Part shown: positions 7,299-15,309 of the stretch, piece by piece
Layout of the letters: every line of letters begins with the position of its first letter
Position numbering within the stretch: position 1 is the first letter of the stretch
DNA from: Acetoanaerobium sticklandii
Lineage (GTDB): Bacteria; Bacillota; Clostridia; Peptostreptococcales; Filifactoraceae
Reading direction: 5' to 3'
Assembly (NCBI RefSeq): GCF_000196455.1
Contig: NC_014614.1
Span: 2,641,501-2,705,500 of the forward strand
Length of the DNA: 64,000 bases
Position numbers and translations under genes: made by a program
Notes under the pieces: generated by a model
What the model was told of the DNA's origin: nothing
The model's input: only the letters and a program-made list of their open reading frames with translations
Databases searched by the model: none

Positions 7299-8948
7299 TT
7301 AAATCACAGCCCTAAACTCATAAAAAGAAGGCGAGGTCTCCATAGTGGAAATCTCGCCTTCTTCTTCGTTCATTTCATCCATCATTCCTTGGATGATAGG
7401 ATTGTATTCGATGTGAATATTTTCGATTTTCTTGTCCTTGACCGTAATTTTGTCAACAATAAGCTTGAGTAATCTTTGTCGCTCAATCGCATCTGCACTA
7501 ACCAAAAGTTCAGCTAGGTTCGCAAATATATTTTGAACCTGCTCGACTGGAACATCGCAGTGATTAAACAACACCAGTTCTTGTTTAACTTCGTCCAACT
7601 CTCCAATCATTGACTCAATTTCAGAGTCAACTGCTTCTATTCTTCCCATGATATCCTGTTTGCTTAATATTCCGTCTTCATACAACAAGATATCCTTTTT
7701 CTTTCGTTCAGCAGCCTTTGAAATTTCTCGCTCAATTCGGTCTCGTTTCTTGAACATTGGAGCGATTCCAGCTTTACGATCATGGTTCAGCTTCTTGACA
7801 ATCTTCTTAATCAGTCCATCGTTATTCAAGAACTGGCTAACTTGCTCAAACACATAAGCCTCTGCATATTCTGCCCTCACTGAATTAGCGTGACACACTG
7901 CTGACCCTTTATTATGAAACTGTCCACAACTGTAATAGCGTATTCGTTTGCTTGTTCCATCTTTCAACTTATTTGTTGTGCCTGCCGCAACCATGCCATA
8001 ACCGCACTCTGGACATCTAAGAATACCTGTTAGTGGATATTTACCCGTATTCTTTGTGCTATTCTTTGTTTTTTTACTCTGAATGTATCTTGCTTGGTTC
8101 CATGTGATTTCATCAATTATGGCTTCATGTACACCATCGACAAGAAGCACATCGTCGTTCTTTCCTTTTCGTCGTTTATTGGCGTAATCAACATACTGGT
8201 TGTATCTTATTTTCCCAATGTAAGTCGGGTTTTCCAGTATGCCTTTTACTGCTGTGATCGAAAAGTTGTTTCCTTTAACTGTTTTATGCCCTTTCTTGTT
8301 AAGATCATTGGCAATGGCTTTGTACCCTTTCCCCGATATGTAGAGTTTGAAAATCAAACTAACTATCTCAGCTTCTCTTTCATCAATAACAAGTTTGCTT
8401 TCACGACCTTCACCGACAGAACGATAACCTAACATACGTCCGCCATTTTTCAGTCCCAATTTTGTTCTTCGCTCCATCCCCATTTTCACGTTCTCAATGA
8501 TTGTATATCTCTCGAATTCAGCCATGATGCCTAAGAATTGAAGCATCATTTTGCCCATCATGCTTGATGTGTCAATACCCTCAGATATACTGATCAACGC
8601 CACTTCATGGTCATTGAGTATCTTTAACAAGTTAAGCAAGTCTCTATTGTTTCTAGCAATACGACTGACCTTCCATGTTATTATTTTGTCTAATTTTCCA
8701 TCTTTAACATCTCTGATCATGCGCTGGAGAGCTGGTCTAGCCTCCATTGACTTACCGCTAATACCGCTGTCAATATACTTTTCGACAATCTCCATATTGA
8801 AAAGGTCAGCATACTTTTCAGTATGCTCATCTTGACCTTCTAAAGAAAATCCATGTTCAGCTTGTTCATGGGTCGATACCCGTATATAAACACCTGCACG
8901 ATATTGTTTTAAGAAATTTTCAAGCAATCCGTCTGTCTTAATCCCCAT
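7299..8948 (-). CDS. ccrC: Large serine recombinase, CcrC-type
   Basis: A protein of about 549 aa. The N-terminal resolvase domain has AGVYIRVSTHEQ with catalytic S25, and SRIARNNRDLLNLL. A recombinase domain follows (YKAIANDLNKKGHKTVKGNNF), then a zinc ribbon (LRCPECGYGM ... YYSCGQFHNKGSAVC), and a coiled coil near residues 390-460. Length and order match CcrC and related integrases, which insert and excise SCC elements at rlmH. The ATG at 8948 is chosen because AGGAGG sits nine bases upstream; it overlaps the 41-aa gene by 11 bp. The name rests on architecture plus the rlmH site, Cch and DUF1643 context; a phage-type integrase would look similar. Confidence 0.78.
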   Translation of the reverse strand: MGIKTDGLLENFLKQYRAGVYIRVSTHEQAEHGFSLEGQDEHTEKYADLFNMEIVEKYIDSGISGKSMEARPALQRMIRDVKDGKLDKIITWKVSRIARNNRDLLNLLKILNDHEVALISISEGIDTSSMMGKMMLQFLGIMAEFERYTIIENVKMGMERRTKLGLKNGGRMLGYRSVGEGRESKLVIDEREAEIVSLIFKLYISGKGYKAIANDLNKKGHKTVKGNNFSITAVKGILENPTYIGKIRYNQYVDYANKRRKGKNDDVLLVDGVHEAIIDEITWNQARYIQSKKTKNSTKNTGKYPLTGILRCPECGYGMVAAGTTNKLKDGTSKRIRYYSCGQFHNKGSAVCHANSVRAEYAEAYVFEQVSQFLNNDGLIKKIVKKLNHDRKAGIAPMFKKRDRIEREISKAAERKKKDILLYEDGILSKQDIMGRIEAVDSEIESMIGELDEVKQELVLFNHCDVPVEQVQNIFANLAELLVSADAIERQRLLKLIVDKITVKDKKIENIHIEYNPIIQGMMDEMNEEEGEISTMETSPSFYEFRAVI

Positions 8949-9063
8949 AGTCATCGACCTCCTCAGCCATATATTCATCTTTAATCTGACGATCCACCAA
9001 ATCTACAAGCAGATCAAACAGAATGTCACATTCTTTGTTTTTATCCTCAAATAGTTCCACCAT
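8938..9063 (-). CDS. Small acidic protein upstream of the recombinase
   Basis: A 41-aa reading frame, MVELFEDKNKECDILFDLLV and ending DEYMAEEVDDYGD. GGAGG lies seven bases before the ATG, and its 3' end overlaps the recombinase start by 11 bp and contains that gene's ribosome site. This arrangement indicates translational coupling. It is acidic and probably helical, and I know no family. It could be a small partner or antagonist of the recombinase, or a leader peptide that sets recombinase expression. Confidence 0.6.
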   Translation of the reverse strand: MVELFEDKNKECDILFDLLVDLVDRQIKDEYMAEEVDDYGD

Positions 9064-9134
9064 TGTAAACCTCCATTGGCAATTAGGTACTTAAATATAA
9101 TATCTATTTTAAAACTTACATGTTCCATTTAGCT

Positions 9135-9170
9135 GTGGGGATTTGCTCCTTACTACATGCAAATCCCCAC
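9135..9170. repeat. Perfect 12-bp inverted repeat between two element operons
   Basis: GTGGGGATTTGC (9135-9146) pairs exactly with GCAAATCCCCAC (9159-9170), with a 12-base loop. It lies between the helicase operon's end and the recombinase genes. On the reverse strand the loop contains AAGGAG and there is no T run after the stem, so it is not an ordinary terminator. It may be an RNA control element or a single-strand replication signal. Confidence 0.65.
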
Positions 9171-9183
9171 TCATATCCATGGC

Positions 9184-9720
9184 TTATTGAATCTTGATAA
9201 CGGCAACCTTTAACTCGTCAAAACTCTTGTGTTCAACTTGGCTAAAAGTCTTGGATACACTGCCATCTGAATAATCAAGGTTAAACGCTTCGACTAACTC
9301 CCCAACAAGTTTTGCAGAGTAAATGATTTTCTTGCGACCCTGTTTTTTTAAGGAATAGTAGATTTCGTTGCTAGGTAGTTCTTGCCCAACTAAAATTGTG
9401 TCTGACCCGATGGCTATTTGAAGCTTATCCTCCACGCCTAATTCTTCACAAAAGTCCACTGGAAAAGTTATTCTTTTCCCATTGTCAGAGTAAATAACCG
9501 ACATCACCCCTGATTCCGAACTTTCTTTCGACTTATGTTCGCTCTTTGTTGCACGGTATCCAGACAGAAAGTCGTCGAGGGACTTTCCTGCGTCGGTTTC
9601 TACCGTATCTATCGGAGGATTCTCAAAAGCCTCTTTTTCCTGCTTTCTGTCCTCGTGAGTGCTGATTGTTTGTGCTTTCTTCTTTTTCAATTCGTTTACT
9701 TTTTCCTTATTAACTGGCAT
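9184..9720 (-). CDS. Accessory protein of the helicase operon, AbrB-like fold suspected
   Basis: A 178-aa protein. The first 70 residues are highly charged and probably disordered. The rest has two segments resembling AbrB/MazE swapped-hairpin strands: NGKRITFPVDFCEELGVEDK then LQIAIGSDTILV, and GRKKIIYSAKLVGELVEAFN. The start at 9720 has AAGGAG seven bases upstream and overlaps the end of the cch gene by 11 bp, so it is coupled to it. In staphylococcal SCC elements small DNA-binding or polymerase-like genes follow cch; this may fill such a role. The fold call is by eye and uncertain. Confidence 0.5.
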   Translation of the reverse strand: MPVNKEKVNELKKKKAQTISTHEDRKQEKEAFENPPIDTVETDAGKSLDDFLSGYRATKSEHKSKESSESGVMSVIYSDNGKRITFPVDFCEELGVEDKLQIAIGSDTILVGQELPSNEIYYSLKKQGRKKIIYSAKLVGELVEAFNLDYSDGSVSKTFSQVEHKSFDELKVAVIKIQ

Positions 9721-11563
9721 GTTTAGTCTCCTTTTCATCATCTTCCTCATCAAATAACATTGATGTTCTGTTTAGTTTGTTTTCATCATTAATCTTTTTC
9801 TTACTTTTCTTTTTCTCAGGCTCAAATACGTTGTCAAAATTAATAATCACGCATCGTACACCTTTAGTTTTAGGTATGATGGTACGCTTCTTTGTAAGCT
9901 TGTTCTCATCAGTTTCTATAATTCCAAGCTCTCTCCATCGTCTAAGAATGATTTCTGAATTTGTGAAACCGCCATCGCTAAGCATTTTTCTGAATACATC
10001 TGATATAATGGCAACTTCAACAAATTCATGCGCATCATACTTCTTGTCATCTTCATCACGTTTTTTTCCTTCTCTACGATCGACCCCTGCTCGTGTAAGA
10101 ATTCTACCGATGACCTCGCTATGTGGAATTACTTTCTGATCCTCATAGCTTCTGGCTGTCGTAAAACCCTTCAAGTCTGCTTTGTAGATAAACTTATTAA
10201 TGTTCTTGCTAATCTCAGACTTCATATACTCGTAAGCCTTTAACGGAAGGTTGCGATCATCATGTTGCTTACTGTCTGCCTCAATCAATATCTTAAGTAC
10301 CTCTTCTTTATTCAAAGTTAAGTTCAGATACTTGTTGGCAAGGATAACCGTCATGTAGATAACCGCAAACTTGTTAGCAATACGATCGGTAAACTGATCT
10401 TTGACAGGCATCATATCTAGAACTGAAGCTTTTGACTTTTCAAAGGCAAATAGTAGTTCGTCGTCATCAATACGCTGTAGTGCCTTTACAAACTCAACAC
10501 CAATATGCCCATAGTTTTTCTGCGCAAATATTTTAATCTGCTCTGCATGTTCAGCCGAATCTGTGAACGTCACATCTGCAATCTCAGTATTTCTGACTCG
10601 AATACCCTGATTAGCATTTGAGCTGGATAGGAGCGAGTTCTCCCCTGTGCTAATGACAACACCACTCCACTCTTCAGCATTCTTATTGACGCCATCTTGG
10701 TTCTGTCTGGCTTTGTCTTTTCCCTCTGCTATGGTGTAAATAATATTGGAGTAATCCTTATTTGCCCTTACCGATGCTTCGTCCATGCCGATTGGGATTC
10801 CATGCACACCTGCAAGAAATCCGATTAACGCATTGTATGTGGCAATCCAAGACTTTTGGAGTCCGTTATTGGACTTGCCAGGATATCCAAATGTTGATAA
10901 TGCAAGCATCAGTGCCGTTGACTTACCCGTTGTTGAGAAGCCATAGATATGGACAAATATAACTTCAAGTCCAATTATTTTTCTAAGACGTGACGCTATT
11001 GGCGCAGATAAACCCAACACTAATGACAATTCAAGTGGATATCTGCCGATTACCAGATCGTTGATTCCCTGCAAATACTCATCAAGTGTTCCTTTGGGTT
11101 CAATGTTATGAATGCCTCTGTATTCAGACGGTTGATCATAGCCAATCGCATCATGATGCAAAAATACTCTCTGTCCGTCAATGTCATACCATCCAACTGA
11201 ATCATGTATGTTAATATGCTCAGCCTGCTCTTCTAACATCAATAGCACTTCATGAACCATAGGTGCGTTTGCGTCTGTAATGTCTATCCCTTTACTGGGA
11301 AGAATTCTTAACAATCCATGTTTAGTAAAATCACTGCGGTTCATTACAAGTGATTTTACCTTTCCATTTCGGATGTATAGAATTTCTAATTTCTCATCGT
11401 CAGTCAATATGTTGCTTTCAACATGATCAATGTTCATCTCACGCACCAAGTAAAATGGGTTACCCTCTTTATCAAGAGTGTATATTCCACCATTAATGAA
11501 ATCCACATCAATGCTACGATGCAATGGGGCTTGGGTTTGTTCAGCAACTTCTTGTTCTTCCAT
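9710..11563 (-). CDS. cch: Cch-type DUF927 replicative helicase of the SCC-like element
   Basis: A 617-aa protein of the DUF927 family. The Walker A motif GFSTTGKST is at about 208-216 and the Walker B-like IPIGMDEAS about 50 residues later, with a sensor-like VVISTGENSLL. In staphylococcal SCC elements the Cch protein is an MCM-like self-loading helicase thought to replicate the excised element. The N-terminal 150 residues would bind DNA or partners; the C-terminal end is lysine-rich. AGAGGTG precedes the ATG. The gene directly follows a 300-bp repeat-rich tract that may be its origin, and overlaps the 178-aa accessory gene. The family is fairly sure; the replicative role comes from knowledge of SCC. 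Confidence 0.8.
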   Translation of the reverse strand: MEEQEVAEQTQAPLHRSIDVDFINGGIYTLDKEGNPFYLVREMNIDHVESNILTDDEKLEILYIRNGKVKSLVMNRSDFTKHGLLRILPSKGIDITDANAPMVHEVLLMLEEQAEHINIHDSVGWYDIDGQRVFLHHDAIGYDQPSEYRGIHNIEPKGTLDEYLQGINDLVIGRYPLELSLVLGLSAPIASRLRKIIGLEVIFVHIYGFSTTGKSTALMLALSTFGYPGKSNNGLQKSWIATYNALIGFLAGVHGIPIGMDEASVRANKDYSNIIYTIAEGKDKARQNQDGVNKNAEEWSGVVISTGENSLLSSSNANQGIRVRNTEIADVTFTDSAEHAEQIKIFAQKNYGHIGVEFVKALQRIDDDELLFAFEKSKASVLDMMPVKDQFTDRIANKFAVIYMTVILANKYLNLTLNKEEVLKILIEADSKQHDDRNLPLKAYEYMKSEISKNINKFIYKADLKGFTTARSYEDQKVIPHSEVIGRILTRAGVDRREGKKRDEDDKKYDAHEFVEVAIISDVFRKMLSDGGFTNSEIILRRWRELGIIETDENKLTKKRTIIPKTKGVRCVIINFDNVFEPEKKKSKKKINDENKLNRTSMLFDEEDDEKETKHAS

Positions 11564-11579
11564 TTAGTTCACCTCTTCT

Positions 11580-11865
11580 TTCTTATATGACAGAGGATTC
11601 TCCGTGGGAATCCCCCATCAGATTTCCCACTTTGGGGAACTCTACTTTTCTTGGTTTTGCTTTGCTCTGGAACATTCCCCCTTCTTCCCACTTTGGAAAA
11701 AGTCATCTTTTAGAGAGACTTTCACACAGATTGCTTGTTTTCTCTCCTTTGGACAACTTTCATTCCAAGAGGGGAAAAGGGGATTTTCTACAGTGTGTTC
11801 AAACAGCTTGGTTTCAACTTCCCACAAAAGGGGATGCCAACACAATCTGATGGAGAACAGGGGAA
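11580..11865. repeat. ori: Iteron-like palindrome cluster, candidate replication origin
   Basis: This noncoding tract within the helicase operon carries repeated TTCCC...GGGGA-type palindromes: TTCCCACTTTGGGGAA (11624-11639), TTCCCACTTTGGAA (11685-11698), TTCCAAGAGGGGAA (from 11763), TTCCCACAAAAGGGGA (about 11819-11834) and ACAGGGGAAC (from 11857). A further copy, TTCCACTTTTGGGGA, is at 12739-12753. Spacing is irregular and both strands are used. Its position just before a DUF927 helicase suggests an origin, but no experiment is known to me for this element. Confidence 0.55.
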
Positions 11866-12333
11866 CTAAGCAGCTTCTTCATAATTACTATTTAAGTCCG
11901 CCAGTAAGTTAACCTGTTCAGAAGCATTATGGAGTTTAAGAATACGTTCCGCCATAAAAATTTCAGCATCTTTCTCTTCATCCTTATTCACACGAGTCAC
12001 TTTTAGAACTAAAGTGAGGTTTTCTAATGGAATTTCATGGTCAAGCAATTTTGACTCTATAAAATTCTCCGTTATAAACGCTTCCTGTTCCAAGTCTCTT
12101 AGAGAGCATATATAAGGACTATCCGTGCTACATTCAAACACGTACGTATTTTTGATTCTCTTCACCGCATTGATTTCAAAACCCAAACATTCTAATATCT
12201 TGGTCTTTATTACATTAGTTGAGAATGTAATGATACTGTCATCACTCTCTAGGATAATATCGAAATCCATCATTAACGAAACATGACTGTCACCATCGTA
12301 CTTTTCTTTCCATAATTCAATAACTGTTTTCAT
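11866..12333 (-). CDS. Unknown 155-aa protein at the head of the helicase operon
   Basis: Starts MKTVIELWKEKYDGDSHVSL and contains KTKILECLGFEINAVKRIKN and LTLVLKVTRVNKDEEKDAEI. It is acidic with mixed alpha and beta character, without membrane or signal segments. GGAGGAAG lies just before the ATG at 12333. It is separated from cch only by the palindrome-rich tract, so it is likely cotranscribed and may belong to the replication module. I recognise no family. Confidence 0.55.
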   Translation of the reverse strand: MKTVIELWKEKYDGDSHVSLMMDFDIILESDDSIITFSTNVIKTKILECLGFEINAVKRIKNTYVFECSTDSPYICSLRDLEQEAFITENFIESKLLDHEIPLENLTLVLKVTRVNKDEEKDAEIFMAERILKLHNASEQVNLLADLNSNYEEAA

Positions 12334-12556
12334 TTTTCTTCCTCCTCATACGCTAACTCGTAGCATCATCTTCAATATCATTAGCCTTTCCAAAGCCTCC
12401 GCTTTGATCCATCTTTACGTTTATATATGTTTAATTGCGTCATTAGACTTTGGATGATCTCTTGAATGGAACATTTAATCACATCTCCTTTCATATCTTT
12501 ATAGTCTGCTGATAAAGCACTCCTTCGACGGCATCGATGCTTCGCTTAACTAGGAG

Positions 12557-12629
12557 TCTCATCAACTATTTGTTTGATTAAGTTTTCAAGGTGCGTTGTT
12601 TCTATAACCAGTATCGCAAATAGATGAGA
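12557..12629 (-). promoter_or_regulatory. Long-range hairpin in the helicase operon leader
   Basis: TCTCATC..CTATTTG (12557-12572) pairs with CAAATAGATGAGA (12617-12629): thirteen pairs with a three-base bulge and a loop of about 44 bases. It lies 220 bp upstream of the 155-aa gene. It could be an attenuator or structured leader that limits helicase expression, or part of the origin. Confidence 0.4.
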
Positions 12630-12786
12630 TTCTGAAAATTGAACGTCTTCTCAAAAAACTTTACATTGACAAATCGTTATCCTTGTATTCCTGAATTCCC
12701 ATTTCTCAATTCGTCCTGTTCTTCGACAACCCTATTATTCCACTTTTGGGGACTTGCCTGTTAGTAAGGATATTTGCAAAAAAAAT

Positions 12787-12811
12787 AAATGGACACCTAA
12801 GGCATCCATTT
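12787..12811 (-). terminator. Rho-independent terminator of the 193-aa gene
   Basis: AAATGGA pairs with TCCATTT around a CCTTAGG-containing loop. On the reverse strand the stem is followed by ATTTTTTTT. It lies 12 bp past the stop codon of the gene at 12823. Confidence 0.75.
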
Positions 12812-12822
12812 GGTATAATACG

Positions 12823-13404
12823 CTATTTTTTATCTTTGCTTTTTTCCTTCTTGAAGTAATGATCCAGCTTTGAATAGTAAACATCAAGAGCAAGACTAAT
12901 CTCATTCAGTATCCTGTCGTATTCATCATGAGTTAATTCCTGACTGTGAATCAAATCTCCAATGTTCCTGATCTTGTCTGTTATAACCGATGTTTTCGAC
13001 CATGCGTCTTTTCGGCTAATCATATCAATTGATCCAATCATCATTTTCTTTAGTTCTTTATCATTTACTTTGTCAATCCATGCCATCATGCGATCATAGA
13101 AGTCTCTCGCTTCTTCAAGTTCTACTGTAACGCCTTTGACTTTCTTAATACCTCCTGTTTGACGTCTTATAAATTTAGGGAGATACGGATACCCCATTTC
13201 ATCAATCAATCCCATGATGAATGGTTTTTCCTCAATATCGAAAAGTATCTCATTCTTGTCTTTCAGTTCTTCTGCGTCGTCAACAACAATCGGTCTGATC
13301 TTCTGAAAGCGTTTATACAACGCATTATGCTCATAGTGCAAAATATCTTCCAGCTCTATTAGAATCTGATTCAGATTGATTGTTTCTTTTTGTTTTTCTT
13401 CCAT
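12823..13404 (-). CDS. Unknown 193-aa element protein
   Basis: A soluble, mostly helical protein starting MEEKQKETINLNQILIELED, with FIMGLIDEMGYPYLPKFIRR in the middle and a lysine-rich C-terminus (YFKKEKSKDKK). A GGAG site lies nine bases before the ATG, and a clear terminator follows its stop. The basic tail and the position between helicase leader and small element genes suggest a DNA-binding or maintenance role, but I recognise no family. Confidence 0.5.
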   Translation of the reverse strand: MEEKQKETINLNQILIELEDILHYEHNALYKRFQKIRPIVVDDAEELKDKNEILFDIEEKPFIMGLIDEMGYPYLPKFIRRQTGGIKKVKGVTVELEEARDFYDRMMAWIDKVNDKELKKMMIGSIDMISRKDAWSKTSVITDKIRNIGDLIHSQELTHDEYDRILNEISLALDVYYSKLDHYFKKEKSKDKK

Positions 13405-13476
13405 TCAGTTCAACTCCATTTCGTTATAATATCCAGTCAAACCAATTATAGCGAATATGTACAGTCATTTCACCGT

Positions 13477-13581
13477 TTATTTCCTTTTTCTTGGTGACGG
13501 TGACGGTCGATCCCCTTCCTTGATCACAACGTTCAAAATTGCCACTGCTATTTTCATACCTATAACTGCAATACGGTTCAT
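13477..13581 (-). CDS. Possible small hydrophobic peptide
   Basis: A 34-aa frame, MNRIAVIGMKIAVAILNVVI, then KEGDRPSPSPRKRK. It has a hydrophobic N-terminal half and a basic proline/serine tail. GGGAGG lies about ten bases upstream of the ATG. The opposite strand has an overlapping 95-codon frame that lacks a ribosome site. It could be a membrane peptide or chance. Confidence 0.35.
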   Translation of the reverse strand: MNRIAVIGMKIAVAILNVVIKEGDRPSPSPRKRK

Positions 13582-13673
13582 TATTCAACATCCTCCCATT
13601 AAAAAAAGCGGTCGATTGACCACTTTAAATAAATTATCATTTATACAGCTTTCATCATTCTTATTCAATACAC

Positions 13674-13888
13674 CTACAGATAAACAATTCCTTCTCCATA
13701 GCAAACCTTGCATGTTCGCCCTTTCCAACCCCATCTCAATGTGATTAACGAGCATATTAAACTTGGTATTATCGTTCCAAAGAACAGTCCAATCCAAGGA
13801 CTTGCTTAATTTCTTTCAACACTTCCCCACAATCACTACAGAATTTACTGCGTTTCTTATTTTGTCTTCCACACTTTGGACAGTTCAT
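13674..13888 (-). pseudogene. Zinc-ribbon small protein, perhaps frameshifted
   Basis: From the ATG at 13888 a 39-aa frame reads MNCPKCGRQNKKRSKFCSDC, then GEVLKEIKQVLGLDCSLER and stops at 13769. The paired CPKCG and CSDCG form a typical double-CxxC zinc ribbon. In a different frame, right after the ribbon, a natural-looking membrane-plus-cysteine sequence follows (WIGLFFGTIIPSLICSLIT, then CKVCYGEG) and ends at 13674. This suggests a longer membrane-anchored zinc-ribbon protein broken by one indel near 13793, though the downstream frame may be chance. A third frame with a TTG start covers the same bases and has no ribosome site. Confidence 0.45.
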
Positions 13889-13922
13889 TGTCTATTTCCC
13901 ACCTTTGTATAATTTAATATTT

Positions 13923-14936
13923 CTAGTTGCTAGATTTATATTCTTCAAACGCTTGATTTATCAGCATCCCTGTTAACAGTTGACTTTGTGGTACACCATT
14001 GAAATTCAATGCCCCAACTTCAAAATAATTTCCATCAGAAGATATGAGAAACTGAAGGTTAGCTTTTACTTCCACGCCCTCAACAGTGCAATATCCAGAA
14101 AACTCTACGACTTTTTCACCATTTACTCCTTCAAAATAGATCCATGCTGGACTGCCGAAGAAATACTCAAAAGCCTCACCATATGTAATACTTTCATACT
14201 CGTGTATTTCACTAGCTTTGATTCCAACGACATACTCATTATTTTGATCAACAAGATTTTCCGCTTGGTCAACGATATCACTCAGGATACCGTTCGAAGG
14301 TGCATCCACTGAGATAGATTCATAATTACTACTGCTATCCTCAACAACATCATCCTCAGCGGAACTTCTTTCAGCCAAATATTCATCAATGCTTGTATCA
14401 AACTCCAGTTTAGCCACTTCTCTATTATCAATGTCATAGACCAAGATTTCAGTAACAATGCCTGTATTTACTTCACCGAATAAAGTTTCAATCATTCTCA
14501 CCGAATTTGCAGGTATCTCTATGGTCTGAGCTAACCTGTCATCTAACGGTAAAATTACATCACCACTCAAAGTAGTCATTTTGATGTTAGTTTCCTTGAT
14601 CTTAACATTTTCAGATGAATTATTTTTGACGATTGTTTCTAATAATCCCCATTCGTCCAGTCTTATGGATTCGACTATGACAGAATTCTCTACCATTTCA
14701 TTGGAATCCATTGCTTCATCTTCGCTTCCTTCTTCCACCGCAGAGACACTTTCTTCGGGAGGTTCTTCTTCTTCCTGCCCTTCCGTCACATCGGTCGATC
14801 CAGCCGTCTCCTGTGGTGTTTCTGCTTGTGTCTCTTTATTTTCTTCCGTCTCCGTGCTGTCAGTCGCTCCCCCACAACCAGATAGGGCTAGTGATATAAC
14901 AAGCATCATTGGTATTAAGTTCTTAAATATTTTCAT
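13923..14936 (-). CDS. Secreted lipoprotein with acidic linker
   Basis: About 337 aa. The start at 14936 (MKIFKNLIPMMLVISLALSG, then C) gives a lipoprotein signal with lipobox LSGC. A Glu/Thr-rich linker follows (to about residue 75), then a beta domain (VIVESIRLDEWGLLETIVKN) like the NEAT/DUF4352-type accessory folds. The C-terminal domain contains ITYGEAFEYFFGSPAWIYFE and FEVGALNFNGVPQSQLL, a module seen in several clostridial surface proteins but unnamed to me. It lies behind the Xre gene, probably in one operon. Why an SCC-like element carries a surface lipoprotein is unclear; surface exclusion or phage blocking are possibilities. Confidence 0.6.
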   Translation of the reverse strand: MKIFKNLIPMMLVISLALSGCGGATDSTETEENKETQAETPQETAGSTDVTEGQEEEEPPEESVSAVEEGSEDEAMDSNEMVENSVIVESIRLDEWGLLETIVKNNSSENVKIKETNIKMTTLSGDVILPLDDRLAQTIEIPANSVRMIETLFGEVNTGIVTEILVYDIDNREVAKLEFDTSIDEYLAERSSAEDDVVEDSSSNYESISVDAPSNGILSDIVDQAENLVDQNNEYVVGIKASEIHEYESITYGEAFEYFFGSPAWIYFEGVNGEKVVEFSGYCTVEGVEVKANLQFLISSDGNYFEVGALNFNGVPQSQLLTGMLINQAFEEYKSSN

Positions 14937-14970
14937 TGGTTCAATCCTTTCTGTAATCTTGTGATTCATT

Positions 14971-15279
14971 CTATTTGCTATCCCTTCTCTCTAATATCGA
15001 CTTATACAGCGGACAATCTGTACATGCGTCCACTTCAATACCATATATCGTGGTTTTACATCGTTGTAATCTTATATAACAACACTCAGAACCTATCAGA
15101 TAGGATGTGTCAACATTGAAATATTCAGCTATTATCTCCAACGCCTTTATAGACGGATTTGTTCTATTCCTTTCAAGGTCTCCAATATATGAATGAGAAA
15201 AGTTCACACTTTCAGCGAGTTCTCTTTGCGTGACATCTTTAATCCTTCTTAATTGCCTGATTCGCTCTCCTATAGTCAA
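14971..15279 (-). CDS. Xre-family HTH repressor with cysteine-rich tail
   Basis: A 102-aa protein with a Cro/C1 helix-turn-helix (GERIRQLRRIKDVTQRELAE, SHSYIGDLERNR) and a tail with five cysteines (ECCYIRLQRCKTTIYGIEVD, ACTDCP) that could bind metal. I place the start at the TTG (15279), because AGGAGG lies eleven bases before it, while the ATG at 15300 sits only ten bases from a TATAAT box and has no ribosome site. Repeats of (A)ACGTGCA in the upstream 120 bp are likely operators, so it is probably autoregulated. It may control the lipoprotein and DUF1643/RadC genes. Confidence 0.72.
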   Translation of the reverse strand: MTIGERIRQLRRIKDVTQRELAESVNFSHSYIGDLERNRTNPSIKALEIIAEYFNVDTSYLIGSECCYIRLQRCKTTIYGIEVDACTDCPLYKSILERRDSK

Positions 15280-15309
15280 CTTTATTGTCACCTCCTGCAT
15301 CTACTGTTA

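Larger units (their letters stand above)
12334..12822. other. Intergenic leader region of the helicase operon
   Basis: These 489 bases hold a long hairpin at 12557-12629, one more TTCCACTTTTGGGGA palindrome at 12739, the terminator of the next gene at 12787-12811, and two very short frames with possible coding character. One, of 38 codons, reads MKGDVIKCSIQEIIQSLMTQ and the other, of 19 codons, reads MDQSGGFGKANDIEDDATS. Neither has a convincing ribosome site, so I do not call them genes. Confidence 0.5.

Noticed and set aside
11524..11912. Overlapping open frames of 67-108 codons on both strands upstream of cch
   Set aside because: They lack ribosome sites, overlap each other, and cover the palindrome cluster; the composition comes from the repeated CCC/GGG words.
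13457..13744. 95-codon plus-strand frame
   Set aside because: No ribosome site, and its complement contains better-supported small frames with Shine-Dalgarno sequences.
13585..13797. 70-codon reverse frame starting at TTG
   Set aside because: No ribosome site and it overlaps the zinc-ribbon frame, whose cysteine pattern is clearly protein-like.
14581..14964. 127-codon plus-strand frame opposite the lipoprotein gene
   Set aside because: It is the antisense of a Glu-rich linker, giving artificial Ser/Leu-rich sequence; the reverse gene has a lipobox and domains.
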